From positions 6,324,001-6,388,000 of the forward strand of contig NC_039483.1 of the NCBI RefSeq assembly GCF_003590095.1: 64,000 bases of DNA, written 5' to 3'. The notes below the pieces were generated by a model. That model did not search any database and was not told where the DNA came from. It saw only the letters and a program-made list of their open reading frames with translations. This document shows, in pieces, positions 1 to 11,361 of this stretch. How positions within the stretch are numbered: the first letter of the stretch is position 1; the number at the start of each line of letters is the position of its first letter. The stretch comes from Trichoplusia ni. Its lineage: Eukaryota; Arthropoda; Insecta; Lepidoptera; Noctuidae. Both the position numbers and the translations under genes were made by a program.

Positions 1-189
1 AACACATCTACGTTATCAAAAAATATTTTGTACTGCAAATAAATTCTGCATTCTGTAGCAACGTGGTGGAGATTTTAATTTGGGAGTCTCAAATATTATA
101 CTTCTATACAATATCAGTATTCAAGCCAAGATTTGACTCGAAGTAGAAAAGTCCTTTAGGACCAAAATGAGTTCCAATAAACATTGTAA
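1..189. other. AT-rich sequence, nothing recognised
   Basis: No open frame, RNA gene or repeat recognised before the repeat that starts near 190. Confidence 0.5.
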
Positions 190-556
190 AATAAAGTATT
201 TTTGGCTTAGCCTTTTCCCAACTATGTTGGGGTCGGCTACCAGTCCAACCGGTTTCAGCTAAGTACCAGTGTTTTACAAGGAGCGACTGCCTATCTGACC
301 TCCTCAACCCAGTTACCTGGGCAACACAATACCCCTTGGTTAGACTGGTTCTCAGACTATTTAAGCTCCTGACTACCTGTAACGACTGTCAAAGATGTAA
401 GAATAACAGCCGGGACCCATAATTTAACGTGCCTTCCGAAACATGAAGGAACTCCTTATGACAAAGATGGTCACCCATCTACGGACCAACCGCGTCAAGC
501 ATAGCTTAACCTGTGATCGTTTCACTTCTGCGGTTACAGCTTAGCCACGAGCTCCT
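190..556 (+). repeat. Interspersed repeat R1, near-complete copy
   Basis: A GC-richer block beginning GGCTTAGCCTTTTCCCAA and ending near CCACGAGCTCCTG. Its first 147 bases match 8582-8728 with only a handful of differences, and fragments recur at 6608-6706, 32450-32540 (minus) and 51480-51660. I know this sequence type as a common lepidopteran interspersed repeat. It has no coding frame, and its class (SINE-like or LINE-derived) cannot be decided here. The short open frame inside it on the minus strand is not a gene. Confidence 0.75.
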
Positions 557-1559
557 GTAAAATAAAGTCTCTTTAAATATCAATTACATGCTCATTAATC
601 ATTCATTTCCATTTCAAAAACTTTAAATCGTTCTACTTATTTATCAAACCTCTATGCTCGGTTTTCCATTAATGATTTAAACCAGAGAGATCACAACACA
701 ACGTGTACCTACAGGTAACTATCAAAAACCTCAAACGAGGCCATTTCGATAATTAAATCCGCAACCCAATGATCTGCTTTTAATAACGTTTTAACCACAG
801 AAAAAGTTTTGGCAGAAGACCCAATTTTATGTAACCAATTTAAGTTGAAACGTTTTGTGATATTTTCGCATTTAAAAATATGATGTTGTTTAAATTTGTA
901 TATATGGTGGTTTCGTAGGTTTAGGAGAATGTTAGACATTGAAATAAAAATACTTTTACGGATTTTATCGCGGTTTAATTTTAGATTTTAGTTCCAGAAG
1001 TTTCGACACCTTTGCAGGTATCATGGTTGGTAGCTGCAATAAAATCCGTAAAAGTAGTTTTGTATATGTGATTGTTTATTTATGTACATTTTATAGTTTC
1101 ATGCTACTTTTCTGCATGTCACGTTCTTCTTTCTATATTTGTGCAAACTTGACGTGCAACTTGAGATATACATGTAAATGTGGATGGAAAAACAATAGGG
1201 AACTACTTACTTTTGAATAAATTGATAACATGACAAATATTTTTCCAATAATTTTTTGGACATCTATTCTGTCTGACGGGCTAAACTGATTTATATTATT
1301 AAATTTAGTCAAATAGCCTATTAACCTTCTGTACATTTATTTTTATATTATGATTGAACGATAACCGCTCCCTTGCTATTTATGTCACGCAATACCAAAA
1401 ATTATTGCCGGATAAGCTTTTTGTTAATCATTAAACGTTGTTCGACTTTTATTGAATTAATATCGCGTGGGCAGATGGTCTTTAACCGAAGGTTTCACGC
1501 ACAAAAAAATAGCGTCGATAGAATCTCGTGAAAAAAAAAGATTAAAAAAATCTAAATAA
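557..1559. other. AT-rich stretch, no gene seen
   Basis: Only short chance open frames on both strands. No splice-bounded coding segment, tRNA or known repeat was recognised. Confidence 0.5.
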
Positions 1560-1745
1560 CCACCTTTTTAATTATCACTCCATTCAAATTACCAAAATCG
1601 GAATACCCGTTTTTATGGTTGTAGATTGAATTGTCATCGTGTTTGAAGCTACCCTAAAAATGTCGGCACGCTAGCTTATCGGGAAGTGCATCAAAAAATC
1701 CAACCGGAACGACAAACAAACAAACAAGAAAGTAAGAATATAAAA
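1560..1745 (-). repeat. Interspersed repeat R2, minus copy
   Basis: Read on the minus strand, this segment runs CGTTCCGGTTGG, then AAGCTAGC, then a stretch with CATAAAAACGGG. The same order of blocks is found on the plus strand at 12715-12905 and 55325-55475. The plus-strand tail AACAAACAAACAAG is a short TTTG-type repeat. It is an unclassified dispersed element with no coding frame. Confidence 0.6.
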
Positions 1746-2429
1746 ACGTAGGAATAAGAAAAAAAAAGTTCAGTCCCATTTTTCAGGACTTTTCCTGACT
1801 ACCTTGATTGACGATGATTTAACGCACTAACGGACAGACCGACGGCCAGATAATTATTGACCCTCAGTAATAGTGATCCAATTTTCCTTTTGGGTATGGA
1901 ACCTTGAAAATTGCCACCTCAATCATTCAACTAAACAAATAAGCTAGACTTAACCACTCGCCATTTTGATACTAACAACAACATTCATTTAATTCACGAC
2001 ATACAATACCGTCAGAACTTTTGCTACACTATTTTTCTACTAACGGCTGGAACAATTTTCAGTTGACAAAAAACAGAGGATACAATGCTTACACACACAA
2101 CACAAGTCAACCGCAGACTTTCATAATTTGCGACAGTCGAGAGACAGAAAAACAAATGCAACCGTTTTGTTCCAACAAAAGTTAACGAAAGACAATCAAA
2201 ATATACCCTGGATTTAAATACGTGTCCTTTTAAACACGTAGTTGACATAATTTTAAGAGCAGTTGTTCCAATTTTATATTAATTTTCATTTGTGTAGTGT
2301 CTCTTTGGAGCTGTGTTTTTATGAATTGTGTATAAAGGACTACTTTATTGAGAATATTCATTCCAGCGTTATTAAGTAATTGAAACCTTATTTCAGGGTG
2401 GGTGTAACAAAACTTCAAATCAAATCCAC
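1746..2429. other. Intergenic or intronic AT-rich sequence
   Basis: Nothing recognised. Open frames at 2024-2248 and 2230-2469 on the minus strand have no family resemblance and lie in AT-rich sequence. Confidence 0.5.
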
Positions 2430-2541
2430 AAGACACCAGACACTGAACAAGCATTCGTGGATCACACAAATGCTTGTCGGGTATTAAAATCGAAACAAAT
2501 TGTGTACAGTAGGTTTGGTTTGGGGACCTCTACCACTCGTC
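2430..2541 (-). repeat. tRNA-headed SINE (family A), minus, partial
   Basis: Contains the family A signature in reverse (GAACAAGCATTCGTGGATCA, then CACAAATGCTTGTC) followed by the reverse of the A-box part (GACCTCTACCACTCG). The B-box region is worn down. The best full copy on this strand is 38396-38596. Confidence 0.75.
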
Positions 2542-2551
2542 TTATTTTTAT

Positions 2552-2668
2552 TTATTTTTCCTTGCCTTCTGTGTCCCACTGCTGGGCAAAGGCCTCCCCC
2601 AAATCCTTCCACGACTCTCTATTCTGGGCCTCATGGAACCAGCCTGGTTGGTAAGCCGTCTTATGGCG
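2552..2668 (-). mobile_element. RTE-type LINE 3' end fragment, minus
   Basis: The plus strand reads GTGTCCCACTGCTGGGCAAA. Its reverse complement is the end of an RTE-type reverse-transcriptase frame (FAQQWD-like codons) seen in forward orientation near 11330. It matches 55645-55785 and, more weakly, 9268-9362. It is a 5'-truncated, dead copy. Confidence 0.75.
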
Positions 2669-2694
2669 GACGTAATTTAAATATTATTCAAAAC

Positions 2695-2903
2695 CTACTC
2701 TTGCCCGCCGGCCCACCCACAACAAATCAAAAATGATCCCACGGGAACATAAAATCGGAATCAAAACTATCCCATGCGTTAATCCTGGTTATAAACTATC
2801 TGTGTACCAAGTTTCGTCAAAATCCATTCAGTGCTTTTCGCGTGAAAGAGGAACGTACATACGCACGCACATACAAACTTTCGCGTTTATAATATTAGTA
2901 GGA
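2695..2903 (-). mobile_element. Helitron-like non-autonomous element, minus
   Basis: The 5' end on the minus strand is TCCTACTAATATTATAAA, just inside the plus-strand boundary at 2903. The body matches the elements at 6988-7191 and 12340-12625 (GATCCCACGGGAAC, AACTATCTGTGTACCAAG). The 3' terminus should be CTAG but reads CTAC at 2695-2698, so this copy has a mutated end. It has no transposase. The class call rests on the TC...CTAG ends of its relatives. Confidence 0.65.
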
Positions 2904-4183
2904 CTTAAATTATATTTACATCTTTAAGTATAAGCACAACTTTAGTACATACTTTATTCTCTGAAAGGCTAAAAGCTGTCGTAAGTGCTCAACGGACACT
3001 AGTTTCATGCATTTTAAATTGTATTCCAACTGGGAAGAGGCACAAAGTTACTAACTTTCACACTTTCCTTTTAAAGTGGACCGGGTTCTATTATACAGAG
3101 GCACACTGGTCTATAATACTATTTCTCGCAAGTTTACGGGGCAAAAAAATGAATTTTACACCGCATATTTTATAATTATTTACTAGGATACATGAACATG
3201 GATATTTATGATTAGTATTCAACCAATTAAAATCAAACAATTTCCATCAGACATTAATCCAGAATTGGTGCAAGAGTTAATAAAAAAAGAGTTAAATTAT
3301 ACAATGGTTTAATCACGCGTATTTATCGACTAGTTTCTAAATATTACTCCGAAATTTTTAAGAATAATATTTTTTTATCATTTAGCTTAAAACACTGCCA
3401 ACCATATTTGACTACAAAATACCCAACAGTACCTTGATAATACAGTATACCCAAGAGTTTTCCAATTTTCAAAATAACTTTCCCTTAACATACCAATTAA
3501 GTCAAAATCTCAGCAAAACATATCAAATTAAGAGTAGCTTTATACAAATGAAACTATTTAAAATATATTAATAAATTAATTCAACCTTCATTAAATACAT
3601 TTATAAACTTTACTCCCTAATTCTCAAGACCATTTCGGCATTTATATTTCAATTCTAAATTGATACGAAGCTAATCAAATTAAAAACTGAAATTATTTAC
3701 ATCGTAACTAAAATTTGAAATGAAACCGACTGTATTTTAGTTAGCTAATTCGCCGCTTGGGAATATCCACACCAATAGCACAATTCCGAAAGCAAGTGCT
3801 CTGTAATTTTAATATAATTGAATTCTGTGCTTTGATGTTTACTCACCGATTCACTTGTGAATTGGCTTGTTATATTTACATTGTAAAGCGGTTGATTCTG
3901 ATTAACTAGTAGTCAACATGTTTATATCAAAAACTAGTGATATCACGTGCTAATGATTACAAATACAATAGGGCCAATTTGCTATTTACTTTGCAGAGTA
4001 TAGCCTCTTAGCTTTGTTAACGATATCTATTATAAACTATGAACAAAAAAATATTGCATATTATTATAAGGTTTTTAGGTTAACCTTAGGTTTTAAAATG
4101 GTTAAATTTTTTACGGATATTTGTTGCTTTTGAAACAACCGAGAATAGTAAAAATAACCGAGTTTATTGAAAATAAGTTTCCC
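2904..4183. other. AT-rich stretch with one short repeat fragment
   Basis: No gene seen. At about 3300-3330 the block GTTTAATCACGCGTATTTAT is shared with 54672-54698 (repeat R5). The rest is unique AT-rich sequence. Confidence 0.5.
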
Positions 4184-4226
4184 TCACTTTATATCAATTA
4201 ATTGCAAATTAATTGATATAAAGTGA
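4184..4226. repeat. Perfect 20-bp inverted repeat with 3-nt loop
   Basis: The left arm 4184-4203 and right arm 4207-4226 are exact reverse complements around the loop GCA. The arm is AT-rich (TCACTTTATATC...). No second copy was noticed in the window. It could be a fold-back element remnant or a cruciform-prone site. It is too short-looped to resemble a microRNA precursor. Confidence 0.9.
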
Positions 4227-5069
4227 AAAAAAAATAATTTGCACAAAATTTGTTTGTTTCAAAAAACTCGAATATACATTATTTGCAGTTATACTAACGC
4301 ATAATAATAATTAATAATTTGATTGTGTAAGTGATAAATATAACCCACCAATTGTGGAGATATAGACGAAAACTATTTTCATAAATACTTACATATTTAT
4401 AAACAGAAATATATTACCTTTGTTCAGTGATCGAATCACACTAAAATATTTACGAATCATGTAGAGCTCAATTAAAATCAAAACTAAATGCATCTGATCT
4501 GTATTTAGACAATCTAGAGAAATAGAACTTAATAGCCAGACGAAGAAAATAAAGTTAATAAAATAAAGATTATTTGGAAAGCTCTCTAAAACCCCAATTC
4601 AAATAATAAATCACGTTAAACAACCAAGATTAAAGTTTTATGACCAAAGTTCAACGTATTAACTAATACTGAATCCGTTTAAAGCAAGACTTTAGCCGTT
4701 GCGAGAGTGAAATGCCACATGCAATATAGAGTGGTGTCTCCCTTCCACACTGGCTTAAGGCTTAGTCTAAGAGTTCATAGTACAAATGTTGTTTTAAGCA
4801 CTTCAGATAAACTACAATTAAGCGTTCTAATTCAAAATTAATGTGAATGATTTTGAAACTGATTATTTTTATTGCTTTTGTATTTCTAACTTGAATCAAT
4901 AGTTTTGAATTTGTTTTGTAACGATTTAGATTTTTTATTTTCGTGTTAATAATATGTTAATTTTGATCCTTCTGGTATAGCATTGATATGTTGGTACAGG
5001 TCTCCGCCAAAACATGTCCTTAGTTCAAACTCAACGTGGAACAAGAATTGATGTTTTCAATTAATGTTT
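4227..5069. other. AT-rich stretch, nothing recognised
   Basis: No coding, RNA or repeat signal was recognised in this segment. Confidence 0.5.
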
Positions 5070-5115
5070 GATCTAAGTTTGGGTGTCTTTGGGCAAGTGA
5101 CTTGAATCGTTATAA
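5070..5115 (+). repeat. SINE family A tail fragment
   Basis: TGGGTGTCTTTGGGCAAGTG followed by ACTTGAAT is the body/tail of family A, without its tRNA head, lying about 60 bases before a full-length copy. Confidence 0.55.
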
Positions 5116-5176
5116 AACAATCGTTGCAAGCGGTGCGGGAGTTATTTATAAAGTAGCAATCGAAAATAAATATTGA

Positions 5177-5374
5177 ATGCACAAATAGCCGAGTGGTTGT
5201 AGTCACCACGCCAAACCCACAAAGGGAACTGCTTGCTGATTCAGAGATCGAATCCGAAGCGTAGGTCAAGCAGTTGTGTGATCCACGAATACTTGTCCTG
5301 AGTCTCTGTGTACAGGTAAACTAAATGTTTGTGAACCCCCCCCCCCCCTTAAATACCTTAGTGCAGGAGTTGCG
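5177..5374 (+). repeat. tRNA-headed SINE (family A), full length
   Basis: A-box-like TAGCCGAGTGGTTGTAG at about 5187 and a B-box-like GATCGAATCC at about 5246 are pol III promoter elements derived from a tRNA. They are followed by the shared body (GATCCACGAATACTTGTCC, GAGTCTCTGTGT) and the tail GTGCAGGAGT. A run of 13 C residues (5336-5348) sits in the tail. Confidence 0.8.
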
Positions 5375-5851
5375 TTTAAATTACATATTAATAAACTAGC
5401 AATCGTAAATAGCTGAAAATGCATGGGTGCAATAAACCGTTGACGTAAAACGTCCAAAAATTTAATTAGAGTTGTAAAGGGAAATACGCTAAGGGAGAGG
5501 TAAGCGTATAAGGTTTATGAGACGGTATTAAACCGTTCAGAGGTAAAACGGAGTAACATGATGTCATAGAAACTTTAGCTCAACTTGTTTTGATTGAGAT
5601 GATGAATAGGGATAATATATTTGACAAAAAAATACCTGTTTAGTCGGATCAGACTGGTTTCCAAAAAAGATATTATGACAAGATTCTTTCTTTTGTCTTA
5701 TAAACTGAACATTACAATGATTTCAAATCTCGTATGACGTTACTTACTAGTACGTTTTTAATCACCATAAAGAAATGCTTCTAATCTTCCTTACATTTTA
5801 ATGAGAAAAAAAATTGAAATATGGGTTAATCTATACTTCTATACTTCTATA
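5375..5851. other. Unremarkable AT-rich sequence
   Basis: No gene or repeat was recognised between the SINE and the Helitron-like element. Confidence 0.5.
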
Positions 5852-6105
5852 TCTATACTAATATATAAAGCTGAAGAGTTTGTTTGTTTGTTTGAACGCG
5901 CTAATCTCAGGAACTACTGATCCAAATTGAAAAAAAAAAAATTGTGTTAAATAGGCCATTCGTCGAGGAAGGCTTTAGGCTATAAACCATCACGCTGCGA
6001 CTAATAGGAGCGAAGATACAATGGAAAATGTGAAAAAAACAGGGCAGGTATAAATCATAACTTATGTCTTCTACCCACGGAGACGAAGTCGCGGGCAACA
6101 GCTAG
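5852..6105 (+). mobile_element. Helitron-like non-autonomous element, 254 bp
   Basis: Begins TCTATACTAATATATAAAG directly after an A and ends GCGGGCAACAGCTAG directly before a T. These are the TC 5' end, CTAG 3' end and A/T insertion site of Helitrons. There is no terminal inverted repeat or target duplication. A short GC-rich self-complementary stretch lies just before the CTAG. Close relatives in reverse orientation are 13545-13798 and 15573-15849. There is no Rep/helicase coding, so it would move only with help from an autonomous element. Confidence 0.75.
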
Positions 6106-6285
6106 TGTTTATATAAAACTTTTTTTTTTGAATATTTGAAACTACGGCTTTAAAATTTGAATGAAATACTGTTTATTTACAATTATTATCTATGTGTACT
6201 ACGGCTACATTTTATTCCAGAATTCCTACAGATACGAGAACTGAAAGCTGAAATCAATGCAGTCGGAGTCGCGGGCAACAGCTAG
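6106..6285 (+). mobile_element. Second Helitron 3' end downstream of the first
   Basis: Ends at 6285 with the same terminus (GTCGCGGGCAACAGCTAG, then T) that closes the element at 6105. No own 5' TC terminus is visible in the 180 bases between. It may be a remnant of another element, or the outer end of a larger one in which the first stop was bypassed. Confidence 0.5.
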
Positions 6286-6607
6286 TTTACAAATAAACGT
6301 CATATTTGCATACGAATTAGCTTAGTTAACATCAAGGCATATCAGTGTGTACTAGTTAATTGTATGATGACGTCACGAGCAAGCATTTCATGCCAATTAG
6401 CCTGATTGTTAGTGCTTTGAATTTAGCGGTATCTTGGGATTGTATGCATTTTGTTTTGTTGTTCAACTCCAATTATGAATTTTGTTCTGAGGTTATTATT
6501 ATTATTTCATATTTTACACTGTGCATTGTTAGGTGGTAGTGAGTGTAGTTTTTATTCCGTAAGAAAAGTTTTCACTGAAGTAAAATAGCTGATATTCCTT
6601 ATTTAGG
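6286..6607. other. Unique sequence with one CRE palindrome
   Basis: TGACGTCA at 6368-6375. Otherwise nothing recognised. Confidence 0.5.
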
Positions 6608-6706
6608 CTATCTGTCTGAATTTCTAGCTTCCGACTATCTATAACGATTGTCTAAAAAGTATGTTTAAAAAACAGCCTGGACCTGAACGTGCCTTTCGAA
6701 ATACAC
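6608..6706 (+). repeat. Repeat R1 fragment, diverged
   Basis: CTTCCGACTATCTATAACGA through GAACGTGCCTTTCGAAA follows the order of the 3' half of R1 (compare 365-445). It is considerably diverged. Confidence 0.55.
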
Positions 6707-6987
6707 ACACATGCAAGTTAATAAAAATATTCAGCTATTCTTCATTAACTTTCATTTTACAAACAATGCAAGTTAACACGATAGGAACAACAAAAACAAG
6801 TAGATTCCAGATAGAATTATCATAAAACAAAACTGCCGTCGGAAACGTCAGCCATTTATCAATATCGCGAGTTATCGCAAATGAATAAACAATAATGCAC
6901 TCCAAAAATGCCCGCGGTCTCGTTGAAACCCTGTAGGTCGCCTACAGCATTAAGGATACGCCGCATTACTTGTACATAGATAAAAAA
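6707..6987. other. Unique sequence
   Basis: Nothing recognised. Confidence 0.5.
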
Positions 6988-7191
6988 CTAGCTCTTGGCC
7001 GCAGGCCCACCCACTGGAAATTGAAAATGATCCCACGGGAACAAAAAAAAATATCCTAAGTGTCAATCCTAGTTATAAACTCTCTGTGTACCAAGTTTCG
7101 TCTAAATCCGATGAGTGGTTTTTGCGTAAAAGAGGAACAAACATACAGACATCTATACATACAAACTTTTGCGTTTATAATATTAGTAGGA
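6988..7191 (-). mobile_element. Helitron-like non-autonomous element, minus
   Basis: CTAG at 6988-6991 is the 3' end on the minus strand. The 5' end on the minus strand is TCCTACTAATATTATAAA, finishing at 7191, with T at 7192 giving the expected A/T context. Its body matches 2695-2903 and 12340-12625 (TAAACTCTCTGTGTACCAAG). No coding capacity. Confidence 0.72.
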
Positions 7192-7639
7192 TAGTTAAAA
7201 ATACTGACCGAACATACAGCGTGACGCTATGAACAGCCTTTGTGAAAATCGTGAGCTAAATTTTGCTCAGATTTTACATGAAAGATTGAAAATGTCTTTT
7301 GTCGGCAGAAAATAAACTGAGAGAGATTTTTAAAGTGCTTGTGTCATGTCAAGTTTGGTAACACATCGATAAGCTAATTGCGTTGACGTTGAACAAATGG
7401 GGGTGTAAACAATTTTCATTTCGTTACTCTGAAATGGAAACACTTCAAGTATTTTTTTGAGTTATTTCAAGGGTTACAATTAAAATTGTTTGTAGATTAA
7501 GTGGATTTGTGGTACTAATGATATGAATACAAAAAGGAACTTAAACTCAAACTTGATTTATGTTTGAATCAACTCATTTAAGGCACGCGGAAACCGCTGC
7601 GAAAAGTATTTTCAATTAAATACAGTCGCAGTTAAATCT
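7192..7639. other. Unique AT-rich sequence
   Basis: Nothing recognised. Confidence 0.5.
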
Positions 7640-7865
7640 TAGAGCGGGCTAGGATTCCTAGTTAATGGGCTCGATTTTCTCCAAGTTAGCCCATCGTGAG
7701 TCAGATGGCTTTTCGAGACTGCCAGTCCAGCCTTGCCAAATCCCTCCAGAAGCGCAAAAATCTTCTGGGACGTTTACAGGCTTCTGTGATGGAGCTCGGT
7801 GTACCGAGAATCCCCACCCGGTAGTCACTGAACCACTGATTCTCCACCTGCAACTCCTGGCTCAA
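7640..7865. repeat. GC-richer block, probable old repeat
   Basis: A block from GAGCGGGCTAGGATTCC to CAACTCCTGG stands out in base composition. It holds overlapping 67-71 codon open frames on both strands. I recognise the sequence style as a dispersed lepidopteran repeat but cannot name it. No second copy was noticed in this window. An exon is an alternative, but no convincing paired splice sites are visible. Confidence 0.35.
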
Positions 7866-8567
7866 TGTAAAATAGTTTGAAACTATAACCCATGGTGGTA
7901 TCAACTACGACAATAATAATCAACAACCAAGGTCGTCCAAAAATAAAAATTCTGTATACGGTGACAAAAATCGCGTACCATTAAATTAAATTTCTATACT
8001 CCATCAAAATAGGTGCGACCTACCCTTCTCATTCACACTTGGCTACTCTCGAACATAATAAATCATGACCTTTTTACCCCACTCCATCGTATCTGACAAG
8101 CTGATATAGCTCTTATCACAAGTGCATAAGGTACAATGCTTACCTTGATGTCAACTTCAAATGACAGATGTCATGGGGAAAAATTAGCACAATTCGTATA
8201 GACGCTTTTTAGGAGAACCTCATTTTGTATAGAAGGAAGATTAGGTTGTATGTTCCGGAAGAGTGGTTCTACTCTTAAAAAATGAAAAAATATTTGGAGG
8301 TGTGTAGAAATATAAAACATTTATGGTTCTTGATTTAAAAAGAAAACTCCGACCGTAAAAACTTTCCCCCACATCTTTTAAATGTTTCAACCGATTTTTA
8401 TCAAACATGTGCAAGAACAGTCGAACAATATTCACGTTTGATACAAAACAAACTAAATTGAAATCGCTCTATCCGTTTTGGAGCTATGATGTCACGGACA
8501 GAAAGTAAGAAACGTCAAACTTACAGCACTTTGCTAATCGCTTCATAACTTAGCACGCTATACTATA
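7866..8567. other. Unique sequence
   Basis: No gene seen. The open frame on the minus strand at 8241-8435 has no recognisable similarity. Confidence 0.5.
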
Positions 8568-8766
8568 CTCTTCATCATCATCGGCCTAGCCTTTTCCCAA
8601 CTATGTTGGGGTCGGCTACCAGTCCAACCGGTTTCAGCTAAGTACCAGTGTTTTACAAGGAGCGACTGCCTATCTGACCTCCTCAACCCAGTTACCTGGG
8701 CAACACGATACCACTTGGCTAGACTGGTTGTTAGACTTTTCAAGCTTCTGACTACCTGTAACGACT
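8568..8766 (+). repeat. Interspersed repeat R1, 5' half
   Basis: Starts CATCATCGGCCTAGCC. 8582-8728 is nearly identical to 190-336. It stops after TAACGACTAT, lacking the 3' half present at 370-556. Confidence 0.75.
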
Positions 8767-9267
8767 ATATTACACACGCTCTACTATACTATGTATGTAT
8801 TTAAGTATACCTATCAGTAGTTCTCATAATTAAAGCTTTGTTTTGCTCGCAACTTGATGGCGTTGTATGAAAGTTGTGAAATATTATATTATCATCACGT
8901 CATCCTTACCAAAACAATGTTCACCTATGTGTCTTACACAATATTCAAACAGCAATTTGTTTAGACAAGTGGGTTTAGCATATGTTCATAACGTACTCTT
9001 ATGACATGATTATACCAAAGTATTGACAGCTCAGCTCCTTGGGATGACGAGGATTCACTGATGACATGTAGAGATAGGGTAGCGATCGAAAACAATACTT
9101 GGTAAATTAGGTTTGACAAATGAATAGATATTGGGCGGCTGACTTATTGGTGAATTGGTGTAAGTTTTTGATCAGATGGTACATTTAAACGGTATTGTAA
9201 TTTTGTATTGTGTACTATACGGTATTTTCCTATGATCGTTATGTAAAATATCGATACCGATTTTTTT
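8767..9267. other. Unique AT-rich sequence
   Basis: Nothing recognised. Confidence 0.5.
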
Positions 9268-9362
9268 TTATCTAGTCCACTGTATTACACTGCCTCGCAA
9301 AGTCCCCCATATTCTTCCATGACTCTCTTTTGTAGACCACAAGGATCCAGCTCACATGGTAA
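9268..9362 (-). mobile_element. RTE-type LINE 3' end fragment, diverged
   Basis: TATCTAGTCCACTGTATTAC and CCATGACTCTCTTTTGTAG follow the layout of 55645-55785 and 2552-2668 (minus strand of the LINE 3' end) with many changes. Confidence 0.6.
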
Positions 9363-11084
9363 AATGATACCATCATTTTGACGAAAATCAAGTGAAAATT
9401 AAAGTAAGGACCGAACTTTTACCTTCGTCTTTTATCGGTTTTACATAGACCATCTCAATGCTAACACATAATTCAAGTCTACCCATGTCTTTTCCGAACT
9501 CCCAAAATCACATTATCTGGGCCATCCCTTTCTCCATTTCATTTGTTTTTCATAACTCATTTCATTGACACCTCCTCAATAACTTCATCCTTTCCAAACA
9601 CTGTTATCCGAAAGTAATTTATTCGAGTTCCATATACGACCTACATCGTGCACCCAAACTTTGACAGATGAAGGTCTGACAACTTTCAATACTCAGTTCC
9701 CAAGCTGATACCCGAATGTGTCGCAAAAAGTATTATATCTTTTCGAAATGCAATTTCTACTTGATTTGTTTTGGGATTTCAAATAAATCAATCAAGTAGT
9801 GACACGATAGGCTTTTCCTCGGGGAGTCTTTTATTTTGGTTCCGTACCGAATAAATATTTTCTCGGTTTACAGATGTTTTGGGTTTGGTTAAATTCGTTT
9901 TTGTTTAGTCATGTCTGTTTTTAGTAGTGAATCGTGATGAGTCTTTACGAGCGTTGATTCTGACAGGTACTAATTACCTTGGTTAATTATTATAGTTTGT
10001 TAAGTAAGCTTCTTTAGATATGTTTTTACCTCAAGCATATTATTTGATTAGCGATCCGTATGAGGAGATTTTGTCTCTTAATTTTTCCAATAGTGCCCAA
10101 TACTTGTTGTTATGAATACATAGTGTATGAAAAGCGTACGTTCAAATAGTCCACACAACTACAACTGTTTATTTTGCATTATGACAAAAACAAATTCAGC
10201 TAACGCAAAATAACAAATAAAAATTTAAACAAGTTCCCGAGCTGGTTTACTTGTTGCATAAAAAATGAGATGAAAATCGTTGCCCACGGCAGAAATATTA
10301 TCTTTGTTAGATTAAAATCGAAGATTAATTTGAAATCTTTCGTTCAGATGAAGAAATATAAGAGGTTTTTTTTGTTTGCTTTAGGACTTGAAAATTTCTA
10401 TAGAAAGCAATTCGTTGAAGCAGAGATTATGTTTTAGGGGTTTCATCAATTCGGTAACGACTTTTTGTATCTCTTGTAATTAATATTATTATTATATTCT
10501 CTGCGATATAATCCGAATAATATTTTTCATTCAACCAGTAAACAAAAAAAAAGTTTTAAGTAGTTTCATTTTTAAAAACTTTACTAATTTTCAGGTAGTG
10601 GAATTACCACTATTTTAATTTTTTGTACTGGTTTTACAGGTGTCTGGAATTAAGCCGTATTTTTACTGATTGGATGAGAATTATCTATGAAGGAATTAAG
10701 GGTCGAAAGTAAAAAAATACATATCCAGTCATTGCATTGTTTGCCCCTTCTATATTTTCTAAACTACGTAAACACAATAGCTGACTCATAAACAAAAGGA
10801 TTACCGCCCAAATAAAATTGTTGAAAATCTTTTTATACATGCTGACATAAGTCGATAACATACCCTTTTGTTATTATTTTGTATTGGTAATCTAGGTATG
10901 TGGACCTTTCTCATTTCAAATTCTTCTTGTGTTCTTGTCTTTGGGAAGGGCTATATTCGTATTATAGAAAAAATAAAGCTTTTACTGAATAGTCCGAAGA
11001 TCAAAACACACATCCTGATTTAATACAAATATGAGGAAATATTTGTATATTGTGTTTATTTGTATGTTATGACTCCGAATACCA
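9363..11084. other. Unique AT-rich sequence, no gene seen
   Basis: 1.7 kb without a credible coding segment, RNA gene or recognised repeat. Confidence 0.5.
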
Positions 11085-11361
11085 AACACCACGCTGCGTT
11101 CCAAAACTGGCATCATACGCGTCGGTAAAAAGGCTGCCAAGCTAAAATGGGATTGGGTGGTTCACGTCAGCCGCATGGACAGCGATCGTTGGGCCAACGT
11201 TACCACACTATGGCAGCCAGCGGATGTAGGAAGCGGTGGCGAGACGACCTTAACGCTTACCGCGCCGGTTGGTTCCATGAGGCCCAGGACAGAGAATCGT
11301 GGAAAGATTTGGGGAGGCCTTTCCCCAGCAGTGGGACACAGTGGGCTAGATATAAAAAAAA
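11085..11361 (+). pseudogene. RTE-type LINE reverse-transcriptase C-terminus, frameshifted
   Basis: One frame reads AAKLKWDWVVHVSRM-D-DRW near 11130-11205. A second frame then picks up RKRWRDDLNAYR and AQDRESWKDLG near 11236-11310. These are, in order, the C-terminal blocks of RTE-clade endonuclease/reverse-transcriptase proteins (KLKWxWAGH, then RWxDD, then AQDRxxW). The change of frame between them shows that the copy is dead. It ends with a short A-rich tail (TATAAAAAAAAAA) at about 11350. Reverse-strand relatives of its last 120 bases are at 2552-2668 and 55645-55785. The plus-strand open frame to 11530 simply continues past the element into flanking DNA. Confidence 0.8.
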
